Positions 44,350 through 54,224 of a stretch of DNA of 64,000 bases are shown here, one piece after another. The notes beneath the pieces are model-generated. The model was given only the letters and a program-made list of their open reading frames with translations. It ran no database searches and was not told where the DNA came from. The position numbers and the translations under genes are program-made. Within the stretch, counting starts at the first letter, position 1, and the number at the start of each line of letters is the position of its first letter. The DNA is from Sinomicrobium kalidii (GTDB lineage Bacteria; Bacteroidota; Bacteroidia; Flavobacteriales; Flavobacteriaceae), in NCBI RefSeq assembly GCF_021183825.1, contig NZ_CP089211.1, forward strand, positions 2,604,001 through 2,668,000, in the 5' to 3' direction.

Positions 44350-45159
44350 ATGACTGATAAAAAAGTGTTATTTGTTGCCTCCGAAATGATACCCTATTTG
44401 CCGGAGAACGAAGTGTCTTCACTGGCATATGAAAATCCCAGAATGGTAAACGACAGGGGCGGGCAAATACGAATTTTTATGCCTCGGTTTGGAAATATTA
44501 ACGAGAGAAGGCACCAACTGCACGAAGTGATACGCCTCTCCGGAATGAATCTGGTGATTAACGATATGGATATGCCGCTCATCATTAAGGTGGCATCGAT
44601 CCCCAAAGAGCGGATACAGGTATATTTTATAGATAACGAGGAGTATTTTAAACGCAAGGCTACTTTCTCTGATGAAGACGGAAACCTTTTTCCGGACAAT
44701 GACGAAAGGGCCATTTTTTTTGCCAAAGGAGTTGTTGAAACCGTCAAGAAACTGAACTGGTCTCCCGATATCATTCATGTTCATGGCTGGATGGCCGGTA
44801 TGCTCCCGCTTTACCTGAAGAAATACTATGCAGACGAACCGTTGTTTGCCGAAAGTAAAATAGTGACTTCGGTGTACAACAAAGATTTTGACGGGACGTT
44901 AGATAAACAAATGATAGAGAAGGTGAAATTCGACGGTATTTCCGAAGGAGATGTTCATGCGCTGGAATCTCCGGATTATTCCAGTATCCTCAGGGTGGCC
45001 ATAGACAATTCAGACGCCGTGGTGGTGGCTTCGGAAAACATACCTTCAGACCTGGAAGAATATTTGAAAAATGTAGATAAACCGGTATTGCCCTATGTCT
45101 CTATCTATGAGTTTGAAGATGCTTACGAAAAATTTTACGAAACAAAGGTTTTAGGTTAA
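44350..45159 (+). CDS. Glycogen/starch synthase N-terminal (GT5) domain-only protein
   Basis: 269 residues from the ATG at 44350 (MTDKKVLFVASEMIPYLP). It contains the starch-synthase catalytic N-domain pattern, SEMIPYL, PRFGNINERRHQL and PDIIHVHGWMAGMLPLYLKK, but none of the C-terminal GT-B domain that binds ADP-glucose, and the N-terminal KxGGL sequence is replaced. So it is half a glycogen synthase; it may not be a glycosyltransferase. A gene like this beside panC and a DUF4270 gene is familiar in Flavobacteriaceae, so it is a conserved short form, not a fresh truncation. Confidence 0.8.
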   Translation: MTDKKVLFVASEMIPYLPENEVSSLAYENPRMVNDRGGQIRIFMPRFGNINERRHQLHEVIRLSGMNLVINDMDMPLIIKVASIPKERIQVYFIDNEEYFKRKATFSDEDGNLFPDNDERAIFFAKGVVETVKKLNWSPDIIHVHGWMAGMLPLYLKKYYADEPLFAESKIVTSVYNKDFDGTLDKQMIEKVKFDGISEGDVHALESPDYSSILRVAIDNSDAVVVASENIPSDLEEYLKNVDKPVLPYVSIYEFEDAYEKFYETKVLG

Positions 45160-45250
45160 ATCAGGGTTGATAAAGTGATGTGACGAAGCTCCACCGCCTT
45201 CTGGGGCGGGTTTAAAGTACAGATCGGGACAAAGAGGAAATGTCTGCGGT

Positions 45251-45270
45251 TGCCGAGCGAAGTCGAGGCA
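45251..45270. repeat. Palindrome-flanked repeat with CGAAG core, copy B
   Basis: TGCCGAGCGAAGTCGAGGCA: the core matches that at 25125-25146, with a different but self-complementary flank (TGCC/GGCA). It lies 24 bp upstream of the DUF4270 start. Confidence 0.55.
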
Positions 45271-45294
45271 TCAGTCCAAAAAAATAAAGACAGA

Positions 45295-47004
45295 ATGAAG
45301 AAAGCGTATTTTCGATTATACAAAGCAATACTGTTGACAAGCGGCATTGCTTTTTTTGCTTCCTGTGATAAGGATGTCAATACCATTGGTACTGATATTA
45401 TAGGCGACGGAAATTTCGAAACCGATAGGGCGGAGTTTGATGTGTATGCCTATAACCGGAAACTGAATGCTGCGCAGACCAATGGTTTGTCATTATATCA
45501 GCTGGGTGTTTTTAACGATCCTATCTATGGAAAAACAGAAGCGGGCATAGTGTCGCAATTGTATTTGAACAATACAAATCCCACTTTCGGATTGGCCTCA
45601 CAGGGACGGGAGGAAGAGTACGCAAACGATAATGATAACAGTACCACTCCCGAAAACGAAACCGTAACAAGAGTATATCTCAACATTCCTTTTTTCGGTA
45701 GTGTGGCCGATGGTGAAACCGAAAATAATGACGAAGGAGTTCCCGTGGCCAGGGAATACGACCTGGACTCCATTTATGGCAGCCAGGATGCCGAATTCAG
45801 ATTGCGGGTTGAAGAACTTACATATTACCTCAGGGATCTCGATCCTTCAAGTGGTTTCCGCGAACGGCAGGAGTATTTTTCCGATAAGGATTTTTCTGCA
45901 TATGCCGGGGCAATACTGTGTGATAGTGTAATAAAGATCGATAACCGGGAAATTTTGATCTACGGTGAAGAAGACGACCCCGATACCGAGGAAAACGAAG
46001 AGGAACAGGTAGAAACGAGACTGACTCCCAGGATACGGGTGGCGATGGACAGAAATATGGAATTTTTTCAGCAAATACTCGATAAGGAAGGGGAAAGCGA
46101 GCTGATAAGCAACAACAACTTCAGGGAGTTTATCAGGGGGCTCCGTTTTTCAGCTTCCGATTTCTCCGCGGACGCCATGATGCTCCTGGACTGGAACAAT
46201 GCAAGTATAGAGGTGGAATACGAATATGACCGGGTAGATACCTCCAATGACAACGAAATAGTCAAAAACAGTTCTTCATTTACGATGAGCCTTGCGGCGT
46301 ATACCATAAATTCGAATACGGGCGGGCGTGTCAGGAGAAATAACGTAGTGAACACCCTGGTTAACGACCCTTATCCGTCAGAGATTGAGGGAGAACTGGA
46401 TACGGATACCAATGCTTCCCGGATTTATTTGAAAGGCGGTGCGGGGATCATGACGGAATTGCACCTGTTCGATCCTGTCGGAGACAAGACGGTATTGGAG
46501 GCCAACCAAGACAAAGGATGGATTATTAACGAAGCCAACCTTACGTTCTACGTTGACCGGGAAAAGCTGGATGCTCTGCAGAATGTGACCGAACCGTCCA
46601 GGATCTATGTCTATAACCTTGAAAATAACGAAGTGCTATTGGATGTGGAACTGGATTACACCAGTAATCAGGACAGTAATCTGTCCAAACAGATCTACGG
46701 AGGTATCCTTGAAAAAGAAGATGATAAGGGGGTACGTTATAAAATTAGGATAACAGAGCACATTAACCAGATATTAAATGAAGGAGCTGATAATGTAACG
46801 CTTGGCCTTTCTGTGACGTCCAATATCAACAACGTAAATAATGTATCTGCAGGAGGAGGTGAAAACGGGGATACGGAGTTGTATGTTCCTGAAGCGTCTG
46901 TAATAAATCCCCTGGGAACAATACTCTATGGAAGCGGAGACCTGGGAGAGGAAAATGAAGACAAACGCCTGAAGCTGGAAATATTCTATACTATGGTAGA
47001 GTAA
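45295..47004 (+). CDS. DUF4270 family lipoprotein
   Basis: 569 residues from the ATG at 45295 (MKKAYFRLYKAILLTSG), which gives a lipoprotein signal with Cys in FFASC. The mature protein is acidic with repeated beta-strand segments, including TFYVDREKLDALQNVTEPSRIYVYNLEN, as in DUF4270, a family almost confined to Bacteroidota. The function is unknown; probably cell surface. It is followed 32 bp later by glmS. An upstream in-frame start would read through the palindromic repeat and is unlikely. Confidence 0.86.
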   Translation: MKKAYFRLYKAILLTSGIAFFASCDKDVNTIGTDIIGDGNFETDRAEFDVYAYNRKLNAAQTNGLSLYQLGVFNDPIYGKTEAGIVSQLYLNNTNPTFGLASQGREEEYANDNDNSTTPENETVTRVYLNIPFFGSVADGETENNDEGVPVAREYDLDSIYGSQDAEFRLRVEELTYYLRDLDPSSGFRERQEYFSDKDFSAYAGAILCDSVIKIDNREILIYGEEDDPDTEENEEEQVETRLTPRIRVAMDRNMEFFQQILDKEGESELISNNNFREFIRGLRFSASDFSADAMMLLDWNNASIEVEYEYDRVDTSNDNEIVKNSSSFTMSLAAYTINSNTGGRVRRNNVVNTLVNDPYPSEIEGELDTDTNASRIYLKGGAGIMTELHLFDPVGDKTVLEANQDKGWIINEANLTFYVDREKLDALQNVTEPSRIYVYNLENNEVLLDVELDYTSNQDSNLSKQIYGGILEKEDDKGVRYKIRITEHINQILNEGADNVTLGLSVTSNINNVNNVSAGGGENGDTELYVPEASVINPLGTILYGSGDLGEENEDKRLKLEIFYTMVE

Positions 47005-47036
47005 ACCCCGAATCTTAATAAAAAAAGCAGGAAAAA

Positions 47037-48880
47037 ATGTGTGGAATCGTAGGTTATATTGGCCACCGGGAGGCCTATCCCGTGGTGATCAAGGGGCTTA
47101 AACGCCTGGAGTACAGAGGTTATGACAGTGCAGGTGTAGCACTTTATGACGGATCGGATATCCGGTTATCCAAGACCAAGGGAAAAGTGGCCGACCTGGA
47201 AGCCAAAGCCAAAAGCGGAATTGCCCTGGAAGGTACCCTTGGCATAGGCCATACCCGATGGGCCACCCACGGGGAGCCCAACGATGTGAATTCCCACCCG
47301 CACTATTCCAATTCCGGAGACCTTGTGATCATCCATAACGGGATCATTGAAAACTATGAACCGCTTCGCCGAGAGCTGACCAAAAGAGGATACACCTTTA
47401 CCTCCGATACGGATACCGAAGTATTGGTGAACCTGATCGAAGATGTAAAGAAGAACCACGACCTGAAGCTGGGCAAAGCCGTTCAGATCGCCCTGAACCA
47501 GGTGCACGGAGCGTATGCCATTGTGGTTTTTGACCGGACCAAGCCCAAACTTGTGGCGGCCAAGCTGGGCAGTCCGCTGGCCATCGGTATCGGTGAAGAT
47601 GAATTTTTCGTGGCTTCGGATGCCTCCCCCTTTATCGAATATACCAACAATGCCATATACCTGGAAGATGAGGAAATGGCCATTTTAAGAAGAGGCAAGA
47701 CGGTCAAGGTCAGAAAGATAAAAGACGACTCGCTGGTAGACCCCTATGTGCAGGAACTACAACTCAACCTGGAACAGATCGAAAAGGGCGGCTATGCCCA
47801 TTTTATGCTGAAGGAGATCTACGAACAGCCCCAGGCGATACGGGATACCTACCGCGGGCGGTTACGTGTGGACGAAGGCCTTATAAAGATGGCAGGGATG
47901 GAGGACAACCTGGAGAAGTTCCTCCGTGCCGACCGGATACTGATAGCGGCCTGCGGGACCTCGTGGCATGCAGGGCTGGTGGCGGAGTATATCTTCGAAG
48001 ACCTGGCCCGGATACCCGTAGAGGTAGAGTATGCCTCAGAATTCCGGTATCGCAACCCTGTCATTACCGAACGGGATGTGCTGATCGTGATCTCACAGTC
48101 GGGAGAAACGGCCGATACGCTGGCGGCAATAAAGCTGGCCAGGGAGAAAGGCGCTTTTGTGTTCGGGGTATGTAATGTAGTGGGCTCGTCGATCGCGCGG
48201 GAAGCCCATGCGGGAGCTTATACGCATGCCGGACCCGAGATCGGAGTGGCTCGACCAAGGCCTTTACCACCCAGATCACGGTACTGACATTGATGGCCCT
48301 GAAGCTGGCCTCGGCTAAAGGGACGATCTCCAGGACGGCATTGCAGCGTTACCTGACCGAAATGGAAGCGATCCCTGTAAAGGTAGCGGAGTGTTTAAAG
48401 AATGACGATCATGTAAAATATATTTCCTCGTTGTATAAGGAAGCCCCTAACTGCCTTTACCTGGGCAGGGGGTATAATTTCCCGGTAGCTTTGGAGGGGG
48501 CGCTGAAATTAAAGGAGATATCGTATATCCATGCAGAGGGGTATCCTGCTGCGGAAATGAAACACGGTCCCATCGCCCTGATCGACGAACAAATGCCCGT
48601 GGTGATCATAGCCACGAAGAACGGGCATTATGAAAAGGTGGTGAGCAACATCCAGGAGATCAAGTCCAGGAAAGGGAAGATCATTGCGGTGGTTATGGAA
48701 GGGGATACGACGGTGAGGGAGCTGGCCGACCATGTGATAGAGATCCCGGAAACTACGGACGCCCTGAGCCCGCTTATAACGACCATACCGTTACAGTTAC
48801 TGAGTTACCATATTGCGGTGATGCGTGGCTGTAATGTAGACCAGCCGCGGAACCTGGCCAAATCGGTCACGGTGGAGTAA
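47037..48880 (+). pseudogene. glmS: Glucosamine-fructose-6-phosphate aminotransferase, apparent -1 frameshift
   Basis: Makes glucosamine-6-phosphate from fructose-6-phosphate and glutamine, the first step to UDP-GlcNAc. The N-terminal glutaminase domain (CGIVGYIGHREAY, Cys after Met) and first sugar-isomerase domain are intact up to about codon 405; the frame then fails at PEIGVA. Reading one base further gives the expected STKAFTTQITVLTLMALKLA and the rest of the second isomerase domain, ending VDQPRNLAKSVTVE. One missing T at 48250-48252 accounts for everything: with it restored the gene is exactly 615 codons. The gene is normally essential, so a sequencing or assembly error is as likely as a true mutation. 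Confidence 0.9.
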
Positions 48881-48909
48881 ATATAAAATCGTATAAGTAT
48901 AAGGAAATA

Positions 48910-48965
48910 AAAATTCCCGTTAAGGTTTCTGAAATATTTTTCGGTGTCCCGGCGGGAATTTTTTA
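48910..48965 (+). terminator. Terminator after glmS
   Basis: AAATTCCCG pairs with CGGGAATTT around a loop of about 33 bases and runs into T residues. It begins 30 bp after the glmS stop. Confidence 0.7.
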
Positions 48966-48979
48966 TAAAGGGTGCCCTC

Positions 48980-49702
48980 CTATTCGGTGTTCTTGTCAAG
49001 CCGGTCATTTAATTTTTTCAGAAGGATTTCAGATTCCCTCCGGAATGTTCTTATGGCGGGCAGGTGGTTTTTATATATCAGGGTGTAATGATAGGCTACT
49101 TTATTCCTGTATTCCTGGCTTGCAAAATACCCCATGTCCTCTTTTTTTAATTTCCCCTGCGTTAAGGAAGCGAACCAGGGGTAAGTATCCCGCCAAAAAA
49201 CGAGATTTTCAAAAATATCTTTGGATATTTCGTCGTTAATGGGTTCAATCCGGTTAATTAAACTGTTGTAGAAAGCCACAATGTCAAAGATCAGGGAGTC
49301 CTTGTGGTTAAGGGTAAGGTCCTTATATTCATTTAATTGATGAAATCCCCTTTTGTTGATGCGGAGTAATCGTCGTTCGGTGATTAGGTAAGGACAGAGT
49401 TCACAGGCTGAAATTTCATCTTTTGTAAAGATGTTCTCCGCTATCTTGAGAAATACCGGTTCCCTTTCGGTGTAAAAATTCAGTATCTTATTGGTTGCCG
49501 TAGTATCTTGTTTGAGGTCGGCGATAATAATGGCGAAAATTCCGTTTATTACTTTTTCCTGTTGCTTTTTTGTATTTCGGTTATTTATGGAAACAGCTAC
49601 CAGTATACCAATCACTATCAATACGATTTCTCCTATAGCATAGCTCAGATAGCTTTTGATCTTATTCTTTTTCAATAGTTTTTGTTTTAGCTTGCGGAAC
49701 AT
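48980..49702 (-). CDS. DUF6090 family membrane protein
   Basis: 240 residues. The N-terminal helix with YLSYAIGEIVLIVIGILVA at about 19-37 is the hallmark of DUF6090, common and often in multiple copies in Flavobacteriaceae. The rest is a charged helical domain without a recognisable active site; two Cys sit in SACELCPY. Function unknown. Confidence 0.85.
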   Translation of the reverse strand: MFRKLKQKLLKKNKIKSYLSYAIGEIVLIVIGILVAVSINNRNTKKQQEKVINGIFAIIIADLKQDTTATNKILNFYTEREPVFLKIAENIFTKDEISACELCPYLITERRLLRINKRGFHQLNEYKDLTLNHKDSLIFDIVAFYNSLINRIEPINDEISKDIFENLVFWRDTYPWFASLTQGKLKKEDMGYFASQEYRNKVAYHYTLIYKNHLPAIRTFRRESEILLKKLNDRLDKNTE

Positions 49703-49803
49703 TTACCGATTGGTTTTTCCGGATGAAATTTACCTCAATGGACGTTTTCTTCCAATTCCAAAAATAAAAAAATAAACTTCTGTTTATGAGGTGAAAAGAC
49801 AAC

Positions 49804-49835
49804 TTTGCGTAGTTGGGATCTAATTTGTTATTTTG
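49804..49835 (+). promoter_or_regulatory. Promoter candidate for the alpha/beta hydrolase gene
   Basis: TTTG at 49804-49807, 21 bases, then TATTTTG at 49829-49835, 40 bp before the ATG. Confidence 0.45.
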
Positions 49836-49874
49836 CCGTGTGTCAAGGTAGATGTATGTTTCAAGGGACGGCAA

Positions 49875-50651
49875 ATGACAATAGATTATAAAGGTATTCC
49901 TGTTTTTTATGAAGAAAAGGGCAAAGGTCCTGTTGTAGTGCTTCTGCATGGCTTCCTGGAAAGTTCTGCCATGTGGAGCGGTCTTGTTCCGGAACTGTCC
50001 CGGAAAAACAGGGTCATCGCCATAGACCTTCCCGGCCACGGGAAAACCGGATGCCTGGGCTATGTACATACTATGGAAATGATGGCCGGGGTGGTGGAAG
50101 AAGTATTAAGGCGGCTGAGGGTGCGAAAGTCTGTTCTTATCGGGCATTCCATGGGAGGCTATGTGGCACTTGCCTTTGCTGAAAAACATCCGGATGCTGT
50201 AAAGGGACTGGCGCTGCTTAATTCCACGGCCCGCGCAGACGATACTGTAAGGAAACAAAACCGGGACCGTGCCATTGCTGCGGTTAAAAAAGATCACAAA
50301 ACCTTTATACGGATGGCCGTTACAAATCTCTTCAGGCCGAAAAACCGTAAGATATTCCGTGAAGAAATACGAGAGGTCAAGGCAGAGGCGCTCAAAACCC
50401 CCGTGCAGGGTATTGTGGCAGCCCTTGAAGGAATGAAAATCCGGGAGGACAGGGAAGTGTTGTTGCATTTTACACCCTACAGGAAAATGATGATTCTCGG
50501 GCGAAAGGACCCTGTGCTCGGTTTTAATGACCTTATGGACCAGGCACGCGCTGCGGAAATTGCAATATTTGAAGTTTCCGGAGGTCATATGAGCCATATT
50601 GAGAATAAAAAAGAGGTTTTACATGCAATATGTTGGTTTTTAAAGAAATAG
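49875..50651 (+). CDS. Alpha/beta hydrolase
   Basis: 258 residues from the ATG at 49875 (MTIDYKGIPVFYEEKGKG). Nucleophile elbow GHSMGGYVAL with Ser near 95, oxyanion strand VLLHGFLESSAMW, and late catalytic His in VSGGHMSH. The substrate is not inferable; close in style to carboxylesterase or peroxidase-like hydrolases. The frame upstream of the chosen ATG is open, but homologues begin here. Confidence 0.87.
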   Translation: MTIDYKGIPVFYEEKGKGPVVVLLHGFLESSAMWSGLVPELSRKNRVIAIDLPGHGKTGCLGYVHTMEMMAGVVEEVLRRLRVRKSVLIGHSMGGYVALAFAEKHPDAVKGLALLNSTARADDTVRKQNRDRAIAAVKKDHKTFIRMAVTNLFRPKNRKIFREEIREVKAEALKTPVQGIVAALEGMKIREDREVLLHFTPYRKMMILGRKDPVLGFNDLMDQARAAEIAIFEVSGGHMSHIENKKEVLHAICWFLKK

Positions 50652-50662
50652 GGCCGATTTTT

Positions 50663-50693
50663 TTGATATTTGATTCAGAAAATAGTATATTCG
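50663..50693 (+). promoter_or_regulatory. Promoter candidate for the zinc-ribbon-like gene
   Basis: TTG at 50663-50665, 20 bases, then TATATTCG at 50686-50693, one base off TAnnTTTG; 30 bp before the ATG. Confidence 0.4.
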
Positions 50694-50722
50694 GGGTCGT
50701 TAAACCAAAACTACCCAAACCT

Positions 50723-50971
50723 ATGCGTATAAAGTCTAATAAATCAGTTTTTTCCATGGCCCGAATGCTCTGTTTTATCTTCGGACATCGATTTCGAGTA
50801 ACCAGAGAAGTAACCTCTCATATTAAAGAATATCAATGCACTTGCTGCCGAGCCGAAGTAACCGTGAATGACGAAGGTCACCTTACCTCGCTGACCAGTC
50901 AGTTAAAAGAAATCAACGAAACCCTGGCCGAATTGCATCAGAAAAAGCAGCACTCCAACTCTGCTGCCTGA
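50723..50971 (+). CDS. Small zinc-ribbon-like protein (82 aa)
   Basis: Start taken at 50723 (MRIKSNKSVFSMARMLCFIF); starts at 50756 or 50765 are possible. The compact C-terminal part has LCFIFGHRFRV and YQCTCCRAEVTVND, so His and three Cys could hold one metal ion, then a helical tail. It resembles the DUF1660-type small proteins, without certainty. It overlaps no other gene and converges with thiL 10 bp away. Confidence 0.6.
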   Translation: MRIKSNKSVFSMARMLCFIFGHRFRVTREVTSHIKEYQCTCCRAEVTVNDEGHLTSLTSQLKEINETLAELHQKKQHSNSAA

Positions 50972-50981
50972 ACTGAAGTTA

Positions 50982-52031
50982 TTACTCTTCTTTCAGGGCG
51001 TTCCATCCACGCGCTTTGAGCGGGATTTTCGTATTTGCCCTGGTAATGAGGTGCATGCCTTCGTCCTTCCCGGTCATATGGCCTATAACGGTGAGATGAG
51101 GATTTCCCTTGACCTTCGGATAGTCGTCCTGCGAAATTGTAAAAAGCAGTTCATAATCTTCTCCTCCACTAAGGGCAACCATGGTACTGTTAATTTCGAA
51201 TTCCTCACAGGTAGTGATTACCTGGGGGTCCAGGGGGATTTTGTCTTCATACAAATTGCACCCTGTTCCGGATTGTGTGCTCAGGTGGATGATTTCCGAA
51301 GAAAGGCCATCCGAAATGTCGATCATGGAGGTGGGTTTTACCCCGAGTTTTTTCAGAAGTCCGGGGATATCTTTCCGGGCCTCCGGTTTTAGTTGGCGCT
51401 CTACAATATAGGTGTACATCGATAGGTCCGGCTGGTTATTCGGGTTTACCTTGAACACTTCTTTTTCCCGTTCCAATACCTGTAACCCCATATAGGCCCC
51501 GCCGATATCGCCCGTTACCACAAGCAGGTCGTTGGGTTTGGCTCCGTTGCGGTACACAAGGTCCTCTTCATCGGCCTCACCTAAGGCAGTTATCGAAATG
51601 AGCAATCCTTTGCCGGAAGAAGTAGTGTCGCCGCCTACCATGTCTACATTGTATAGCTTACACGCCAAGGCTATACCGGCATACAGTTCCTCAAGAGCCT
51701 CCAGGGGAAAGCGATTGGAAACTGCTATGGATACGGTAATCTGTGTGGCCGTGGCATTCATGGCGTAGATGTCCGATAAATTGACCATAACGGCTTTGTA
51801 CCCCAGATGCTTTAAAGGCATATAAGCAAGGTCAAAATGGACGCCTTCAACCAGCAGGTCGTTGGACACCACTACTTTTTTGTTTTTAAAATCCAGAATG
51901 GCTGCGTCGTCCCCTACGCCTTTTACGGTAGATTTCCGGGTGATCTCAAAATCTTTGGTAAGGTGTTCTATAAGTCCGAATTCACCGAGTTCGGACAGGG
52001 AAGTTCGTTGCGGATTTTTATCTTCTATCAT
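50982..52031 (-). CDS. thiL: Thiamine-monophosphate kinase
   Basis: Phosphorylates thiamine monophosphate to the active diphosphate. The 349 residues show the PurM-like fold: GVGDDAAILD, VVSNDLLVEGVHFDLAYMP, MVGGDTTSS, IDISDGLSSEI. Single minus-strand gene with its start 226 bp from the suf operon. Confidence 0.95.
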   Translation of the reverse strand: MIEDKNPQRTSLSELGEFGLIEHLTKDFEITRKSTVKGVGDDAAILDFKNKKVVVSNDLLVEGVHFDLAYMPLKHLGYKAVMVNLSDIYAMNATATQITVSIAVSNRFPLEALEELYAGIALACKLYNVDMVGGDTTSSGKGLLISITALGEADEEDLVYRNGAKPNDLLVVTGDIGGAYMGLQVLEREKEVFKVNPNNQPDLSMYTYIVERQLKPEARKDIPGLLKKLGVKPTSMIDISDGLSSEIIHLSTQSGTGCNLYEDKIPLDPQVITTCEEFEINSTMVALSGGEDYELLFTISQDDYPKVKGNPHLTVIGHMTGKDEGMHLITRANTKIPLKARGWNALKEE

Positions 52032-52194
52032 GCTGCAAAGGTAGGAGTTTTTGAAAGATATTAATGTGAGGCGTAAGGTTATAATGAAAACTACAGGCGA
52101 ACAATAACCCCGATCGTGCAGATATGTTGTTTTTTATGATGTTATGTAATAAATTTCCCTTATACTGTCATCAACGTAATTGCTGTGTAAATAG

Positions 52195-52225
52195 TTTATT
52201 AAGTCTATTATAGTTACTATCTTTG
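52195..52225 (+). promoter_or_regulatory. Promoter of the suf operon
   Basis: TATCTTTG at 52218-52225 is an exact match to the -7 consensus; the -33 region is TTTATT. The box overlaps the inverted repeat TTGCATTGCAA (52223-52233), a possible operator. It lies 32 bp before the first suf gene. Confidence 0.65.
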
Positions 52226-52257
52226 CATTGCAATTAAGGATCAAACCATAACAAACC

Positions 52258-52587
52258 ATGATAAAAGTTTCAGATACAGCGAGACGGAAGGTTGTGGAGC
52301 TTATGACCGAAGAAGGTTATGATGCTTCCAGTGACTTCGTGCGCGTTGGCGTAAAAAGCGGCGGATGCAGCGGTTTATCTTATGAATTGAAGTTCGATAA
52401 ACTGCAGAGCGAAGAGGATAAAGTGTTTGAAGATAATGCTGTGCGTATTCTGGTGGATAAAAAGAGTTTTTTGTACCTGGTAGGAACTACACTGGAATAT
52501 TCGGGAGGACTGAACGGAAAAGGTTTTGTGTTTAACAACCCGAATGCACAGCGTACCTGCGGATGCGGGGAGAGTTTTTCGCTATAG
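52258..52587 (+). CDS. sufA: A-type iron-sulfur carrier (HesB/IscA/SufA)
   Basis: 109 residues with the three conserved cysteines in GGCSGLSY (about 38) and RTCGCGESF near the end. Carries or receives Fe-S clusters during assembly. First gene of the suf operon, 63 bp before sufB. The precise subfamily (SufA, IscA or ErpA) cannot be decided, but location supports SufA. Confidence 0.88.
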   Translation: MIKVSDTARRKVVELMTEEGYDASSDFVRVGVKSGGCSGLSYELKFDKLQSEEDKVFEDNAVRILVDKKSFLYLVGTTLEYSGGLNGKGFVFNNPNAQRTCGCGESFSL

Positions 52588-52650
52588 CGGGCTCTTTTGT
52601 CATCGAAGATTTAGGGGCAGGACGAATGTTAACCGTATGAAAATTAAGCA

Positions 52651-54096
52651 ATGGCATATACTGAAGAAGAATTAAAAAAAGAACTCGAAACCAAGGAATA
52701 CGAATACGGATTCTATACCGATATAGAGTCGGATACGTTTCCCGTGGGGCTCAATGAGGAGATCGTCCGGGCTATTTCCAAAAAGAAGGAAGAGCCCGAA
52801 TGGATGACCGAATGGCGTGTGGAAGCTTTCCGGGCATGGGAGAAGATGATTGAGCCGGAATGGGCGAATGTAAAATACAAGAAGCCCGATTTCCAGAATA
52901 TAAGCTATTATTCGGCCCCCAAGAAAAAAGACAAGTACAACAGTCTGGACGAAGTGGATCCGGAACTGCTGGAAACGTTCGACAAGCTGGGGATATCGAT
53001 CGAAGAACAGAAAAAGCTTGCCGGAGTGGCCATTGATGTGGTTATGGATTCTGTTTCCGTGGCAACTACATTTAAGGAAACCCTGGCCGAGAAAGGAATT
53101 ATTTTCTGCTCCATCAGCGAGGCGATTAAAAATCACCCGGAGCTGGTGAAAAAATACATCGGTACCGTAGTGCCTAAGAAAGATAACTTTTATGCGGCAT
53201 TGAATTCCGCAGTGTTCTCCGACGGTTCGTTTTGCTATATTCCCAAGGGAGTGAGATGCCCTATGGAGTTGTCCACTTATTTCCGTATTAACCAGGCGGG
53301 AACAGGACAGTTTGAACGTACACTGGTGGTGGCAGATGAAGGTAGCTATGTGAGTTACCTGGAAGGATGTACCGCACCGATGCGTGATGAAAACCAGCTG
53401 CATGCCGCCGTGGTGGAACTGATTGCTTTGGACGATGCCGAGATCAAATATTCTACGGTACAGAACTGGTTTCCCGGAGGAAAGGACGGCAAAGGCGGGG
53501 TGTTTAACTTCGTAACCAAGAGAGGGCTTTGCGAAACCAATGCGAAAATATCCTGGACCCAGGTGGAGACCGGTAGTGCCATAACCTGGAAATATCCCAG
53601 TTGTGTGCTTAAGGGAGACAATTCGGTAGGGGAATTCTATTCCATTGCCGTTACCAACAACTTTCAACAGGCCGATACCGGGACCAAAATGATCCATTTG
53701 GGCAAAAATACCAGGAGTACCATTATTTCCAAGGGGGTTTCTGCCGGTAAATCACAGAACAGTTATCGCGGGCTGGTACAGATAAACAGCAGGGCGGAAA
53801 ATGCGAGGAACTTTTCGCAGTGCGATTCCCTGTTGATGGGTAATAAATGCGGTGCACATACCTTCCCCTACATAGAGGCCAAAAATAAGACGGCCCAGGT
53901 GGAACACGAAGCCACCACTTCGAAAATCGGGGAAGACCAGATATTTTACTGTAATCAGCGGGGAATAGATACCGAAAGGGCGATTGCGCTGATCGTTAAC
54001 GGTTTCAGTAAGGAAGTGCTCAATAAGCTGCCGATGGAATTTGCAGTGGAAGCGCAGAAGCTGCTGGAAATATCCCTGGAAGGTTCCGTAGGATAA
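52651..54096 (+). CDS. sufB: Fe-S cluster assembly protein SufB
   Basis: Scaffold subunit of the SufBCD complex, 481 residues; accepts sulfur and assembles clusters. It shows the typical beta-helix features: PAIRED segments [15 protein letters not shown] and [31 protein letters not shown], and conserved [15 protein letters not shown]. It is followed by sufC after 128 bp. Confidence 0.96.
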   Translation: MAYTEEELKKELETKEYEYGFYTDIESDTFPVGLNEEIVRAISKKKEEPEWMTEWRVEAFRAWEKMIEPEWANVKYKKPDFQNISYYSAPKKKDKYNSLDEVDPELLETFDKLGISIEEQKKLAGVAIDVVMDSVSVATTFKETLAEKGIIFCSISEAIKNHPELVKKYIGTVVPKKDNFYAALNSAVFSDGSFCYIPKGVRCPMELSTYFRINQAGTGQFERTLVVADEGSYVSYLEGCTAPMRDENQLHAAVVELIALDDAEIKYSTVQNWFPGGKDGKGGVFNFVTKRGLCETNAKISWTQVETGSAITWKYPSCVLKGDNSVGEFYSIAVTNNFQQADTGTKMIHLGKNTRSTIISKGVSAGKSQNSYRGLVQINSRAENARNFSQCDSLLMGNKCGAHTFPYIEAKNKTAQVEHEATTSKIGEDQIFYCNQRGIDTERAIALIVNGFSKEVLNKLPMEFAVEAQKLLEISLEGSVG

Positions 54097-54224
54097 ACAG
54101 CCCTGAAGAGATCACCATATATTTTTTGGAATACAGTCGATGAGTAGTAATGCAAAAGTTTGATAACCGGACCCCGGCTTGGATGAGTTACGGGTACGGG
54201 TATCCGATTAAATTTAAATAGGAA

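Noticed and set aside
48290..48880. Separate gene for the C-terminal half of GlmS
   Set aside because: It would start at TTG in the middle of a sugar-isomerase domain. One missing base joins it exactly to the upstream half, so one interrupted gene is the simpler reading.
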